Below are positions 1 through 5,111 of a stretch of 5,270 bases of DNA, piece by piece. A model generated the notes under the pieces. It made no database searches, was not told the origin of the DNA, and saw only the letters and a program-made list of their open reading frames with translations. The stretch comes from Calditrichaeota bacterium AABM5.125.24 (GTDB lineage Bacteria > Electryoneota > AABM5-125-24 > Hatepunaeales > Hatepunaeaceae). Position 1 is the stretch's first letter. Every line of letters begins with the position of its first letter. Both the position numbers and the translations under genes were made by a program. The stretch lies in contig MWJR01000074.1 of assembly GCA_002127415.1 (NCBI GenBank), forward strand, positions 1-5,270, in the 5' to 3' direction.

Positions 1-49
1 GGTTTGTCCTCAACCGCGACACAGTCGGGGCTGAGACAAACCCGACTAC
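1..49. repeat. Degraded copy of the double-hairpin palindromic repeat, cut by the window edge
   Basis: This is a second, diverged copy of the element at 4269-4321. Its right hairpin has GTCGGG (24-29) facing CCCGAC (41-46) across a CTGAGACAAA-type centre and ends in the same GACTAC border. Its left hairpin is incomplete: GGTT (1-4) pairs with AACC (12-15), and there is an extra base in the loop relative to the better copy. The left border lies outside the window. The repeat overlaps the first codons of the broken reading frame that follows, which suggests it was inserted there or formed the breakpoint of a deletion. Family membership is seen directly; the insertion history is inferred. Confidence 0.7.
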
Positions 50-434
50 TCCATCTCAATTATTTCTGGACACTACCCAAGTTCTGGTGTCCGTTAATAA
101 TCTTGAGCTTAATTCTTTATAGCTGTCAGGGCGATGACCTCACTGCGCCGGACCATTTCCAGACTGCCTATGACCCGGCTAACGATCTGGTCTTTCATAA
201 TGGCTCGCTCTACTTCACCAACTATGACGACTCAGGTGAAGAGGGTGACCGGGTCTTTCTGTGCGGCCATACGGACTGCTGCTGAAATGCACTCCGGCCG
301 GGGAGTGGATGTCTGCCAGCGGTGTGGGCATTGAGGGTTGGATGCCCGGTGGTATAATCTATCGTTCGGACAAGGACACTCTGGTGGCCGCCTTCAGAGA
401 CAGGCGAGGTTTTTCTGGATTGATAAATGCGTAA
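4..434 (+). pseudogene. Frameshifted remnant of a probable SMP-30/NHL-like beta-propeller lipoprotein
   Basis: The frame starting at TTG 4 carries a hydrophobic stretch ending in a lipobox-like LYSC (Cys codon at 124-126). It continues with the propeller-like NDLVFHNGSLYFTNYDDSG and then hits a stop at 283-285. The good coding signal resumes in another frame near 260 as VRPYGLLLKCTPAGEW, followed by GGIIYRSDKDTLVAAFRDR, and ends at TAA 432-434. Joining the two gives DRVFL-VRPYG, a natural continuation, so one indel near 258-265 is likely. The 'NDL-F-NGSLYFT' pattern resembles blades of SMP-30/gluconolactonase or NHL proteins, which are normally some 280 residues or more. The joined product would be only about 140 residues, so there is probably also a large internal or N-terminal deletion. 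No good start codon or ribosome site is visible and the N-terminus runs into a repeat. The reading end overlaps the tonB start by 8 bases. An assembly or sequencing error could explain the frameshift but not the short length. Family assignment is tentative. Confidence 0.42.
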
Positions 435-1080
435 AGATCCCAGAGCAGACCTGAAATATCAGTATCGTCGAACGCTGGAGGCTTCGTCAGCCATAGCGCT
501 GTTTATCATTATCGTGCTGCTGATGGCCTTCAAGAGGTTCGAATCAAACGTTGAGCTGCGCATAGTCGAAGCTCCGCCCATCGAGGTGGAGGACATTCCC
601 ATCACCAGAACGATCAAGAAGATCGAGGTGCCGCGCAAGCCCACCATCCCTGTGGAGGACCCCGAGGTGGACATCGAGGATAACGTTGACATCCCCGAGG
701 CGGATTTCTTCGACCCGATGATCGCTCCGCCACCGCCACCACCTTCTATTGAGGAGGAGGTAGTGCCGTTCTTTAAGGTGGAGGTCCCGCCTACACTCAA
801 AGGCGGAGATGCGGCCATCCGCAATTATATCATCAAACACAACCTGTATCCCAAAATGGCGTGTGAGGCCGGGGTGTCCGGGATGGTTCTGATCGGTTTC
901 ATCGTCAATAAGGAGGGGATCCCCACTAACGTCAAGGTTATGCAGGAGAAACCGCCCGGTCTCGGGTTCGGCGAGGCGGGGGTTAAGGTGATGAAGGCAA
1001 TGCGCTTCACCCCCGGTATGCAGCGTGACAAGCCCGTTTCCGTCCAGATGCAGCAGCCGATCAGGTTCACAATCGAATAA
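427..1080 (+). CDS. tonB: TonB family energy-transducing protein
   Basis: TonB links the proton-motive force, via ExbB/ExbD in the inner membrane, to outer-membrane receptors for iron complexes, vitamin B12 or glycans. The 217-residue protein has the standard order. It has a short basic cytoplasmic tail (1-18), one membrane segment (about 19-35, ALFIIIVLLMAF core) and a long Pro/Glu/Val-rich periplasmic spacer (about 47-118, with six consecutive prolines at 101-106). The C-terminal TonB domain (about 120-217) contains the family signature Y141-P142, then GxSGxVxxxFxVxxxG around 149-165, and ends in a PIRFTIE strand. The spacer is dominated by acidic ED/PE pairs, whereas Proteobacterial TonB often has EP/KP runs; this acidic style is common in FCB-type TonB homologues. 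The ATG at 427 overlaps the tail of the upstream broken gene. Only a distant AGGCGAGG (about 401-408) is purine rich, so the ribosome site is weak. No exbB, exbD or receptor gene is in the window, so its partner is unknown. It is 65 bases upstream of dsbD on the same strand and may be cotranscribed. Confidence 0.93.
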   Translation: MRKDPRADLKYQYRRTLEASSAIALFIIIVLLMAFKRFESNVELRIVEAPPIEVEDIPITRTIKKIEVPRKPTIPVEDPEVDIEDNVDIPEADFFDPMIAPPPPPPSIEEEVVPFFKVEVPPTLKGGDAAIRNYIIKHNLYPKMACEAGVSGMVLIGFIVNKEGIPTNVKVMQEKPPGLGFGEAGVKVMKAMRFTPGMQRDKPVSVQMQQPIRFTIE

Positions 1081-1145
1081 TCAGGGCGGATTGTTTAACC
1101 GCTAAGGAATAAATTGCCGCTAACCAGACGAGCATAAACGGTCAA

Positions 1146-2987
1146 GTGCCAAAGATGTCATATCTGCGCGGGTCTGTGGTCATCGGGCTCGCGCTCGTTT
1201 ATGGTGCAGTTGCATCGGCTCAGATAGAGTTCGACCCCGAACGGGACGTGAGGCTGAAGGCCGAGGTTCTGCCTTCCTCGATACCGGCTGGTGGTTCGGG
1301 CAGGCTTGTGGTGGAGTTGGAGCTGCCGGATGGGGTGCATATCACCGGCCGCGAGCTGGGCTTCTTCTTCGTTCAGCCTGAAGAGACTGAAGGGGTGACC
1401 TGTGGAGTGGCGTCATTCCCTTCAGGGGTTGAATGGGAAGGCGATACCGTTTACAGAGGGCGGATTGAGCTGGCCGTGCCGCTGATCCTCGCCGAGGGCC
1501 TCGCCCCCGGCGCACGGATTGAGGCTGACGGAACGGTGGGCTACCAGATCTGCACCGAGGTTGAGCCGATCTACTGCACCGCACCCATCGAGCGCCGGTT
1601 CAGTGCGGCCTTCACCGTTGCGTCGGATGGAGCTGCCGCATCATCAGACGTTTCATCAGGTGGTGAGCGCTCGCTTTCAATCGAGGAGCGGGCCCGGCGG
1701 GCGCTGGAAACCGGCTCACTGACGGCGCTGATCTGGATCTTCATCGGTGGTATCCTGCTCAGCTTCACCCCCTGCGTCTATCCGATTATACCTATAACCA
1801 TTGCCTATATCGGAGCCACAGCCAGCGGGAGCCGTCTGAAGGGGCTGTCGCTGTCTCTGGTCTTTGTCCTGGGGTTGGCGTTGGTCTATTCGGCACTGGG
1901 TGTGGCGGCGGCGGCTACCGGCGGGGTCTTCGGGATCAACACTCGGAACCCATATGTGGTCGGTTTTGTGACGCTGGTCTTCCTGGTTATGGGGGTTGGG
2001 ATGCTGGGGGCTTTCGATATCAGCCTGCCGGCTTCCTGGCAGTCCAGACTGTCATCGAAGAGGCATTCCGGCTATCTCGGTGCGCTGTTCATCGGTGGAG
2101 CAACCGGTCTGGTGGCGGTGCCATGCGTGGGGCCGGTGCTGGTGGCGTTGCTGAGCTGGGTGTCATCGACCGGAAATCTGCTGGCCGGATTTATCTATCT
2201 GTTCGTGTTCGCCTGCGGTCTGGGGATGTTGTTCGTGGTCATCGGAACATTCACCGGGGCCGTGGCGACGCTCCCCAGGGCCGGCGGCTGGATGGAGAGG
2301 GTCAAGCAGGGGTTCGGGGTCGTCCTGATTGCGGCGGCGTTCTTCTTCGGCAAAGCGCTGGTGCCGGAGGACTGGTTCACCCTGCTGGTCGGAGTGGGGC
2401 TGCTGATGCTGGCCGGGTTCCTTGGCGGGTTTAGCCGTATGGAACCGGAGGCACCGCTCGGCAGAAGGGTCGGCCGGGGGGTGGCGGTGTTCGTTATGCT
2501 GGCGGGTGCATTTTATGTATTGATAGGGCTGGCTCGAATCGAGGACCTCAGCCTGTTTGCAGAGAGAGGCTCAGCCGGCTCAGGGGTTGTGAGTGCTGCT
2601 GAAGACAGCAGCAGGAAACATACGGGAGTTAACTGGATATATGACGATGAGGCTGCCGCCTTCACCCGGGCGCATCAGACCGACAGACCGGTCATGATCG
2701 ACTTCCGGGCTGACTGGTGCGCCGCCTGCAACGAGCTCGATCACAAGACCTTCAGTGACCCTTCGGTTCAGCGGATGGTTAACCGCGACTTTGTGCCGCT
2801 CAAAATTGACGGTTCGAAGATCACCGCTCAGATCAAGGCGACCTGGGAGAGATACGGCGTGAAAGGTCTGCCGACGGTGCTGTTTCTGTCGCCGGATGGC
2901 GAGGAGCTGGCGCGGTTTGAAGCCTTCCGCACGGTGGAGCAGGTGACGGAGATACTGAACCATGTTGTCGCCCGCACAAGGGGATAA
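1146..2987 (+). CDS. dsbD: Thiol:disulfide interchange protein DsbD (full-length, three-domain)
   Basis: DsbD takes electrons from cytosolic thioredoxin and delivers them across the inner membrane to envelope thiol proteins (DsbC, DsbG, CcmG/TlpA types). All three modules are present in 613 residues, close to the usual size. A signal peptide ends near ASA-Q (about residue 26). The periplasmic alpha domain (about 27-165) has the cysteine pair C136/C144 in a YQIC...YC context. The CcdA-like membrane domain (about 192-465, roughly eight segments) has the paired cysteines in FTPCVYP (C210) and VPCVGPV (C327). The C-terminal thioredoxin-like gamma domain (about 495-613) has WCAAC (W524, C525, C528) and the cis-proline in KGLPTV. 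So every cysteine of the alpha, beta and gamma relay is retained. The start is uncertain: GTG 1146 or the in-frame ATG 1155, neither with a convincing Shine-Dalgarno; residue numbers here count from 1146. Either gives the same mature protein. A thioredoxin gene follows after 57 bases and a TlpA-like lipoprotein after that, supplying its likely donor and acceptor. Confidence 0.96.
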   Translation: MPKMSYLRGSVVIGLALVYGAVASAQIEFDPERDVRLKAEVLPSSIPAGGSGRLVVELELPDGVHITGRELGFFFVQPEETEGVTCGVASFPSGVEWEGDTVYRGRIELAVPLILAEGLAPGARIEADGTVGYQICTEVEPIYCTAPIERRFSAAFTVASDGAAASSDVSSGGERSLSIEERARRALETGSLTALIWIFIGGILLSFTPCVYPIIPITIAYIGATASGSRLKGLSLSLVFVLGLALVYSALGVAAAATGGVFGINTRNPYVVGFVTLVFLVMGVGMLGAFDISLPASWQSRLSSKRHSGYLGALFIGGATGLVAVPCVGPVLVALLSWVSSTGNLLAGFIYLFVFACGLGMLFVVIGTFTGAVATLPRAGGWMERVKQGFGVVLIAAAFFFGKALVPEDWFTLLVGVGLLMLAGFLGGFSRMEPEAPLGRRVGRGVAVFVMLAGAFYVLIGLARIEDLSLFAERGSAGSGVVSAAEDSSRKHTGVNWIYDDEAAAFTRAHQTDRPVMIDFRADWCAACNELDHKTFSDPSVQRMVNRDFVPLKIDGSKITAQIKATWERYGVKGLPTVLFLSPDGEELARFEAFRTVEQVTEILNHVVARTRG

Positions 2988-3033
2988 CTCCTGACCAACA
3001 TAGGAAATTATCGCTGCATATATAGTTAAAGTT

Positions 3034-3042
3034 AGGGAGGGG
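3034..3042 (+). promoter_or_regulatory. Strong ribosome binding site of the thioredoxin gene
   Basis: AGGGAGGGG lies just upstream of ATG 3045. The core GGGAGG (3035-3040) is 4 bases from that ATG and 13 bases from the second in-frame ATG at 3054. The short spacing to 3045 is tolerable and that to 3054 is too long, so 3045 is preferred. It is by far the best Shine-Dalgarno in the window, suggesting high translation of this gene relative to dsbD. Confidence 0.7.
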
Positions 3043-3044
3043 TA

Positions 3045-3371
3045 ATGTCGTCAATGACCAAGATCGGCGATGCTGAATTTGAGGCTGAGGTCATAAAGTC
3101 CGACCGGTTGACCCTGATCGATTTCGGGGCTATCTGGTGCAGCCCCTGCAAGAAGCTGCATCCGATAATGGAAGAGCTGGCGGAGGAATACGGCGAACGG
3201 ATAAAGGTCTTCGAGGTGGACGTGGGGGAGACCCCGCAGATAGCGATGCGGTTCGGGATAACCAGCGTGCCGCAGTTGATGTTCGTGAAGGACGGCATCG
3301 TCCGCGAGTCGGTGGTGGGGCTGCTGCCCAAGAGCAAGATTCAGAAGAAGATCGATGGCTATCTGTCCTGA
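3045..3371 (+). CDS. trxA: Thioredoxin (WCSPC active site), probable electron donor of DsbD
   Basis: This is a small cytosolic dithiol reductase of 108 residues, the standard thioredoxin length, without signal peptide or membrane segment. Its numbering matches the classical protein closely: buried acid D26, active site W31-C32-S33-P34-C35, and cis-proline P76 in TSVPQL. The thioredoxin fold continues with a FVKDG turn and a C-terminal amphipathic helix. Two departures are visible. The active site is CSPC instead of CGPC, and the tryptophan usually preceding the active site (FWA) is replaced by glycine (FGA, G28). Both changes are compatible with activity but could shift redox potential or partner choice. 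It sits 57 bases after dsbD, on the same strand, with a strong ribosome site. This makes it the natural reductant for the DsbD membrane domain, by analogy with the thioredoxin-DsbD pathway. A general thioredoxin role is equally possible; no thioredoxin reductase gene is in the window. Confidence 0.94.
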   Translation: MSSMTKIGDAEFEAEVIKSDRLTLIDFGAIWCSPCKKLHPIMEELAEEYGERIKVFEVDVGETPQIAMRFGITSVPQLMFVKDGIVRESVVGLLPKSKIQKKIDGYLS

Positions 3372-3511
3372 CGGACGGAGCATCATCCGATCCTCTGATG
3401 GAGGATTGTCTCACCGTGTGGCATTGCTCCGCGGGCGGGTTCGGGGGCGTTAAAACGATAGTTTTGTAGTGTAGGGCCTTGTGCCAGTCTTTAAATCCGA
3501 CAATTCAACAC

Positions 3512-3515
3512 AGGA
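3512..3515 (+). promoter_or_regulatory. Ribosome binding site that sets the TlpA-like start
   Basis: AGGA at 3512-3515 lies 7 bases before ATG 3523, an ideal spacing. The upstream in-frame GTG at 3481 has no such site. This decides in favour of 3523, which also places the lipoprotein signal directly at the N-terminus. Confidence 0.6.
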
Positions 3516-3522
3516 TAACGCA

Positions 3523-4089
3523 ATGAACAGACTCAAATTGGGTATGATAATCTGGCTGCTGCTGCCGGGGATGCTGTTACTGAGTGCCTGCTCGAAAGCG
3601 CAGGAAGAGGGGGGACAGAAATCCGGGGCCCGGACTGCAACCGAGGAGGGAACCAAAGGGGGGATAGAGGCGGTTGATTTTGCCCTGACCGATATTGATG
3701 GTGATTCGGTCAGGCTGTCTGACTATCGGGGGAAGGTGGTCATCCTCGACTTCTGGGCTACCTGGTGTCCGCCCTGCGTGAGGGAGATACCGCACTTCAA
3801 CGAGCTGGCCAGGGAGTTCGGCGACCGGGGACTGGTGGTGTTAGGGGTATCGGTCGATCGCGAAGGGGTGATTGCGGTTAACAGGTTCAAGAGGAAGATC
3901 CCCATCGACTACCGGGTGGTGATGGTCGATCAGCAGACCTTTGAAACCTACCAGTCCTATCTGCCGCCCACGGAGCGGGGAGGAATACCCTTCTCTTTCA
4001 TCATCGACAGGAAGGGGACCATACGCCAGCACTATGTCGGGTATCGCCCAAAGGAGATATTTGAGGAGGCGGTGAAACCACTTTTATAA
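3523..4089 (+). CDS. tlpA: TlpA/ResA-like thioredoxin-fold lipoprotein
   Basis: This is an envelope thiol:disulfide oxidoreductase of the TlpA/ResA/CcmG class (AhpC/TSA-Redoxin fold), 188 residues from ATG 3523. Residues 1-22 form a lipoprotein signal with lipobox LSAC, so C23 would be lipidated. Ser at +2 does not signal inner-membrane retention under the E. coli rule, which may not hold here. A charged, flexible linker (about 24-46) leads to the redox domain. That domain shows the typical opening DFALTDIDGDSVRLSDYRGK, then VVILDFWATWCPPC (W81, C82, C85), the family insertion around GVSVDREG, and cis-proline P156 in GGIPFSFIID. WCPPC is usual for ResA/TlpA reductases. Proteins of this class reduce apocytochrome c haem-binding cysteines or other envelope disulfides and are kept reduced by DsbD or CcdA. 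With dsbD and a thioredoxin immediately upstream, it is the likely acceptor of the relay. It is 151 bases from the thioredoxin gene, so it may have its own promoter, although none is convincing in 3372-3522. No cytochrome c maturation genes are nearby to fix the substrate. Confidence 0.93.
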   Translation: MNRLKLGMIIWLLLPGMLLLSACSKAQEEGGQKSGARTATEEGTKGGIEAVDFALTDIDGDSVRLSDYRGKVVILDFWATWCPPCVREIPHFNELAREFGDRGLVVLGVSVDREGVIAVNRFKRKIPIDYRVVMVDQQTFETYQSYLPPTERGGIPFSFIIDRKGTIRQHYVGYRPKEIFEEAVKPLL

Positions 4090-4160
4090 ACGTAAAAGGA
4101 CTGACCCGCAATTGTTTGGTGGAACATGAACACGTGCAGTCTCATTATAGAACGGTTGAT

Positions 4161-4196
4161 AGTGGTGTCACACCGACGTTCCTGTGTGACACCACT
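4161..4196 (+). terminator. Perfect 13-bp hairpin, candidate terminator after the redox genes
   Basis: AGTGGTGTCACAC (4161-4173) is perfectly complementary to GTGTGACACCACT (4184-4196) across a 10-base loop. It lies 71 bases after the tlpA stop, between convergent genes, and is followed by TATTTCTC, a poor U-tract. Each arm also contains the near-palindrome GGTGTCACACC, which could bind a dimeric regulator. Transcription termination is the simplest reading. A mobile palindrome or a protein-binding site are alternatives, since the loop is large and the T-run weak. Confidence 0.5.
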
Positions 4197-4268
4197 TATT
4201 TCTCATGCATAGGTGCAGAGATGTCAATCAGTTAGAATAATGCCTGAAATCATTTTCGTGACTTAGCT

Positions 4269-4321
4269 GTAGTCGGGCTTGTCTCAAGCCCGACTGTCGG
4301 GGTTGAGACAACCCCGACTAC
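4269..4321. repeat. Double-hairpin palindromic repeat (REP/BIME-like)
   Basis: Two perfect 9-bp hairpins lie side by side. GTCGGGCTT (4272-4280) and AAGCCCGAC (4286-4294) enclose loop GTCTC. GTCGGGGTT (4296-4304) and AACCCCGAC (4310-4318) enclose loop GAGAC. The two loops are complementary, and GTA (4269-4271) pairs with TAC (4319-4321), so the whole unit is also one long imperfect palindrome. A degraded copy occupies 1-49. It sits between the convergent genes tlpA and trmO, a typical place for REP-like elements. No transposase is present in the window. Confidence 0.85.
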
Positions 4322-4344
4322 AATATCCTTATCAGTTAATTCCT

Positions 4345-4360
4345 CTTTGCGCCTTTGCGT
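4345..4360 (+). repeat. Tandem 8-mer CTTTGCGC-CTTTGCGT
   Basis: Two near-identical 8-mers stand in tandem just before the trmO stop, which is at 4367-4369 on the minus strand. Similar 'TTTGCG(T/C)CTTTGCGTG' strings are widespread intergenic low-complexity or repeat relics in many bacteria. No function can be read from it; it may mark the edge of the repeat block that begins at 4269. Confidence 0.4.
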
Positions 4361-4366
4361 GAGACA

Positions 4367-4897
4367 TTATTCGCGGCTAAAGCGGTCGTCGGCGGTTCGA
4401 CTGGATAGGCTGTCGTCGAGCCATCCGGCGGATTCGTTCCGGTAACTGTCAAATTCCGGGGAATATGGCTTAATATCGATAATCGGTGTGCCGTCGAGCA
4501 GGTCTATGCCCTTGACTCGTAGTCGACCAGCGGCAGCATCGACCGACAGTAGCTTCACCGTTGAGATGCCGATAGGGTTCGGGCGTGCGGGTGCCCGTGT
4601 GGCAAACAGACCACGCTTGACCGTGTCGCGATAGGGAACAACCTTCAGCCGGTATGGTTTGCTGCGGTCGAACCAACTCACCAGCCATATTCGAGAGAAG
4701 CGCTCCAGATCGGCCAGCCCCTCCCGAAATTCAGGCTGTATGATAACCTCCGCCTCCAACTGTTCCCCGAATCCCGGTTGGATCGGGGTTCCGGCCTGCT
4801 CACTGTAGGGGCTCCGGACTCGCCCTATCTCGACTACGGAATAATTTTGCTTTTCCATCCTTTGTGCAGCCTCGTATGTTATATCTGTTAAGTTCAT
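4367..4897 (-). CDS. trmO: tRNA (N6-threonylcarbamoyladenosine37-N6)-methyltransferase TrmO (TsaA/YaeB family)
   Basis: TrmO uses S-adenosylmethionine to methylate t6A37 of tRNA-Thr to m6t6A, fine-tuning decoding of ACY codons. The 176-residue product shows the TsaA-domain hallmarks. These are an N-terminal IGRVRSPY strand (about 24-31), an IWLVSWFDRS block (70-79), the signature GLFATRAPARPNPIG (96-110) and GIDLLDGTPIIDIKPY (130-145). It has only the single beta-barrel TsaA domain and lacks the roughly 70-residue C-terminal extension of the 235-residue E. coli enzyme, as in many archaeal and other short forms. The start is uncertain. ATG at 4897 adds 13 residues ahead of the conserved domain and has only a weak GAG upstream. 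The second in-frame ATG (4858, residue 14) matches the usual family N-terminus and has a GAGG about 11 bases ahead. The gene is convergent with tlpA and has no functional link to it. A clear promoter was not found in the palindrome-rich region behind it. Confidence 0.92.
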   Translation of the reverse strand: MNLTDITYEAAQRMEKQNYSVVEIGRVRSPYSEQAGTPIQPGFGEQLEAEVIIQPEFREGLADLERFSRIWLVSWFDRSKPYRLKVVPYRDTVKRGLFATRAPARPNPIGISTVKLLSVDAAAGRLRVKGIDLLDGTPIIDIKPYSPEFDSYRNESAGWLDDSLSSRTADDRFSRE

Positions 4898-4969
4898 AGG
4901 GACTCTTTATAAGGGGTCAGTCCGCTGGCTGGCGAACTTATAATGTCCAAATATTAATAACAGGAGATA

Positions 4970-4982
4970 GGGTTTTCAACCC
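4970..4982. repeat. Small GGGTT-TTC-AACCC palindrome
   Basis: GGGTT (4970-4974) pairs with AACCC (4978-4982) around a 3-base loop. It shares the GGGTTTT/AACCC core with the larger hairpins 30 to 110 bases downstream, so it looks like a short member of the same repeat group. It lies upstream of trmO (minus strand) and could also sit in its leader. Confidence 0.5.
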
Positions 4983-5001
4983 ATTTTAAGTATTAATGCC
5001 C

Positions 5002-5049
5002 GGAGGGTGGGTTTTTAACCCGCCCAGGCGGGCTGAAAGTCCGCCCTCC
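5002..5049. repeat. Paired GGGCGGG-type hairpins, REP-like
   Basis: The outer arms GGAGGG (5002-5007) and CCCTCC (5044-5049) enclose two hairpins. The first is GGGTGGGTT (5005-5013) with AACCCGCCC (5017-5025), loop TTT. The second is GGCGGGCT (5027-5034) with AGTCCGCC (5038-5045), loop GAA. Each stem has a single G-T type wobble. As in the element at 4269, a double hairpin is nested in a longer palindrome, but the sequence is different. Regulatory or terminator function is possible but no coding gene lies directly upstream on the plus strand. Confidence 0.75.
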
Positions 5050-5079
5050 AAGAGCGAAATTTGTCTTTTAATACACTGA

Positions 5080-5099
5080 GGGCGGGTTTTAAGCCGCCC
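5080..5099. repeat. GGGCGGGTT hairpin, third of the cluster
   Basis: GGGCGGGTT (5080-5088) pairs with AAGCCGCCC (5091-5099) with one G-G mismatch and a 2-base loop, and is followed by TTTT. It resembles one half of the 5002-5049 element. It stands 12 bases before the first recognisable codons of the spermidine synthase fragment, marking the probable truncation point of that gene. Confidence 0.65.
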
Positions 5100-5111
5100 T
5101 TTTAAGTGTAA

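Noticed and set aside
459..824. Minus-strand open frame with a poly-Gly and Ser-rich product
   Set aside because: It is the antisense of the proline- and glutamate-rich spacer of TonB; the glycine run mirrors the proline codons.
3390..3406. ATCCTC/GAGGAT hairpin after thioredoxin
   Set aside because: The stem is only 6 bp with no T-run, too weak to call a terminator.
3137..3469. Plus-strand 110-codon open frame overlapping thioredoxin
   Set aside because: It lies in another frame inside the unmistakable thioredoxin gene and its low-complexity Gly/Arg-rich product has no recognisable motif.
3372..3522. Promoter for the tlpA-like gene
   Set aside because: TTGCTC at 3425 and TTAAAA at 3450 are 19 bases apart and poor matches; nothing firm enough to annotate.
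4126..4212. 28-codon frame from ATG 4126
   Set aside because: It reads straight through the perfect hairpin at 4161-4196, has no proper ribosome site and its product has no signal of selection.
4098..4923. Inverted 10-mer GGACTGACCC at 4098-4107 and 4914-4923 flanking trmO
   Set aside because: A shared 10-mer is expected by chance in a window this long and there is no target duplication or transposase to suggest a mobile unit.
4269..5099. CRISPR array from the repeated palindromes
   Set aside because: The repeats are not evenly spaced, belong to two different families and have no spacers or cas genes.
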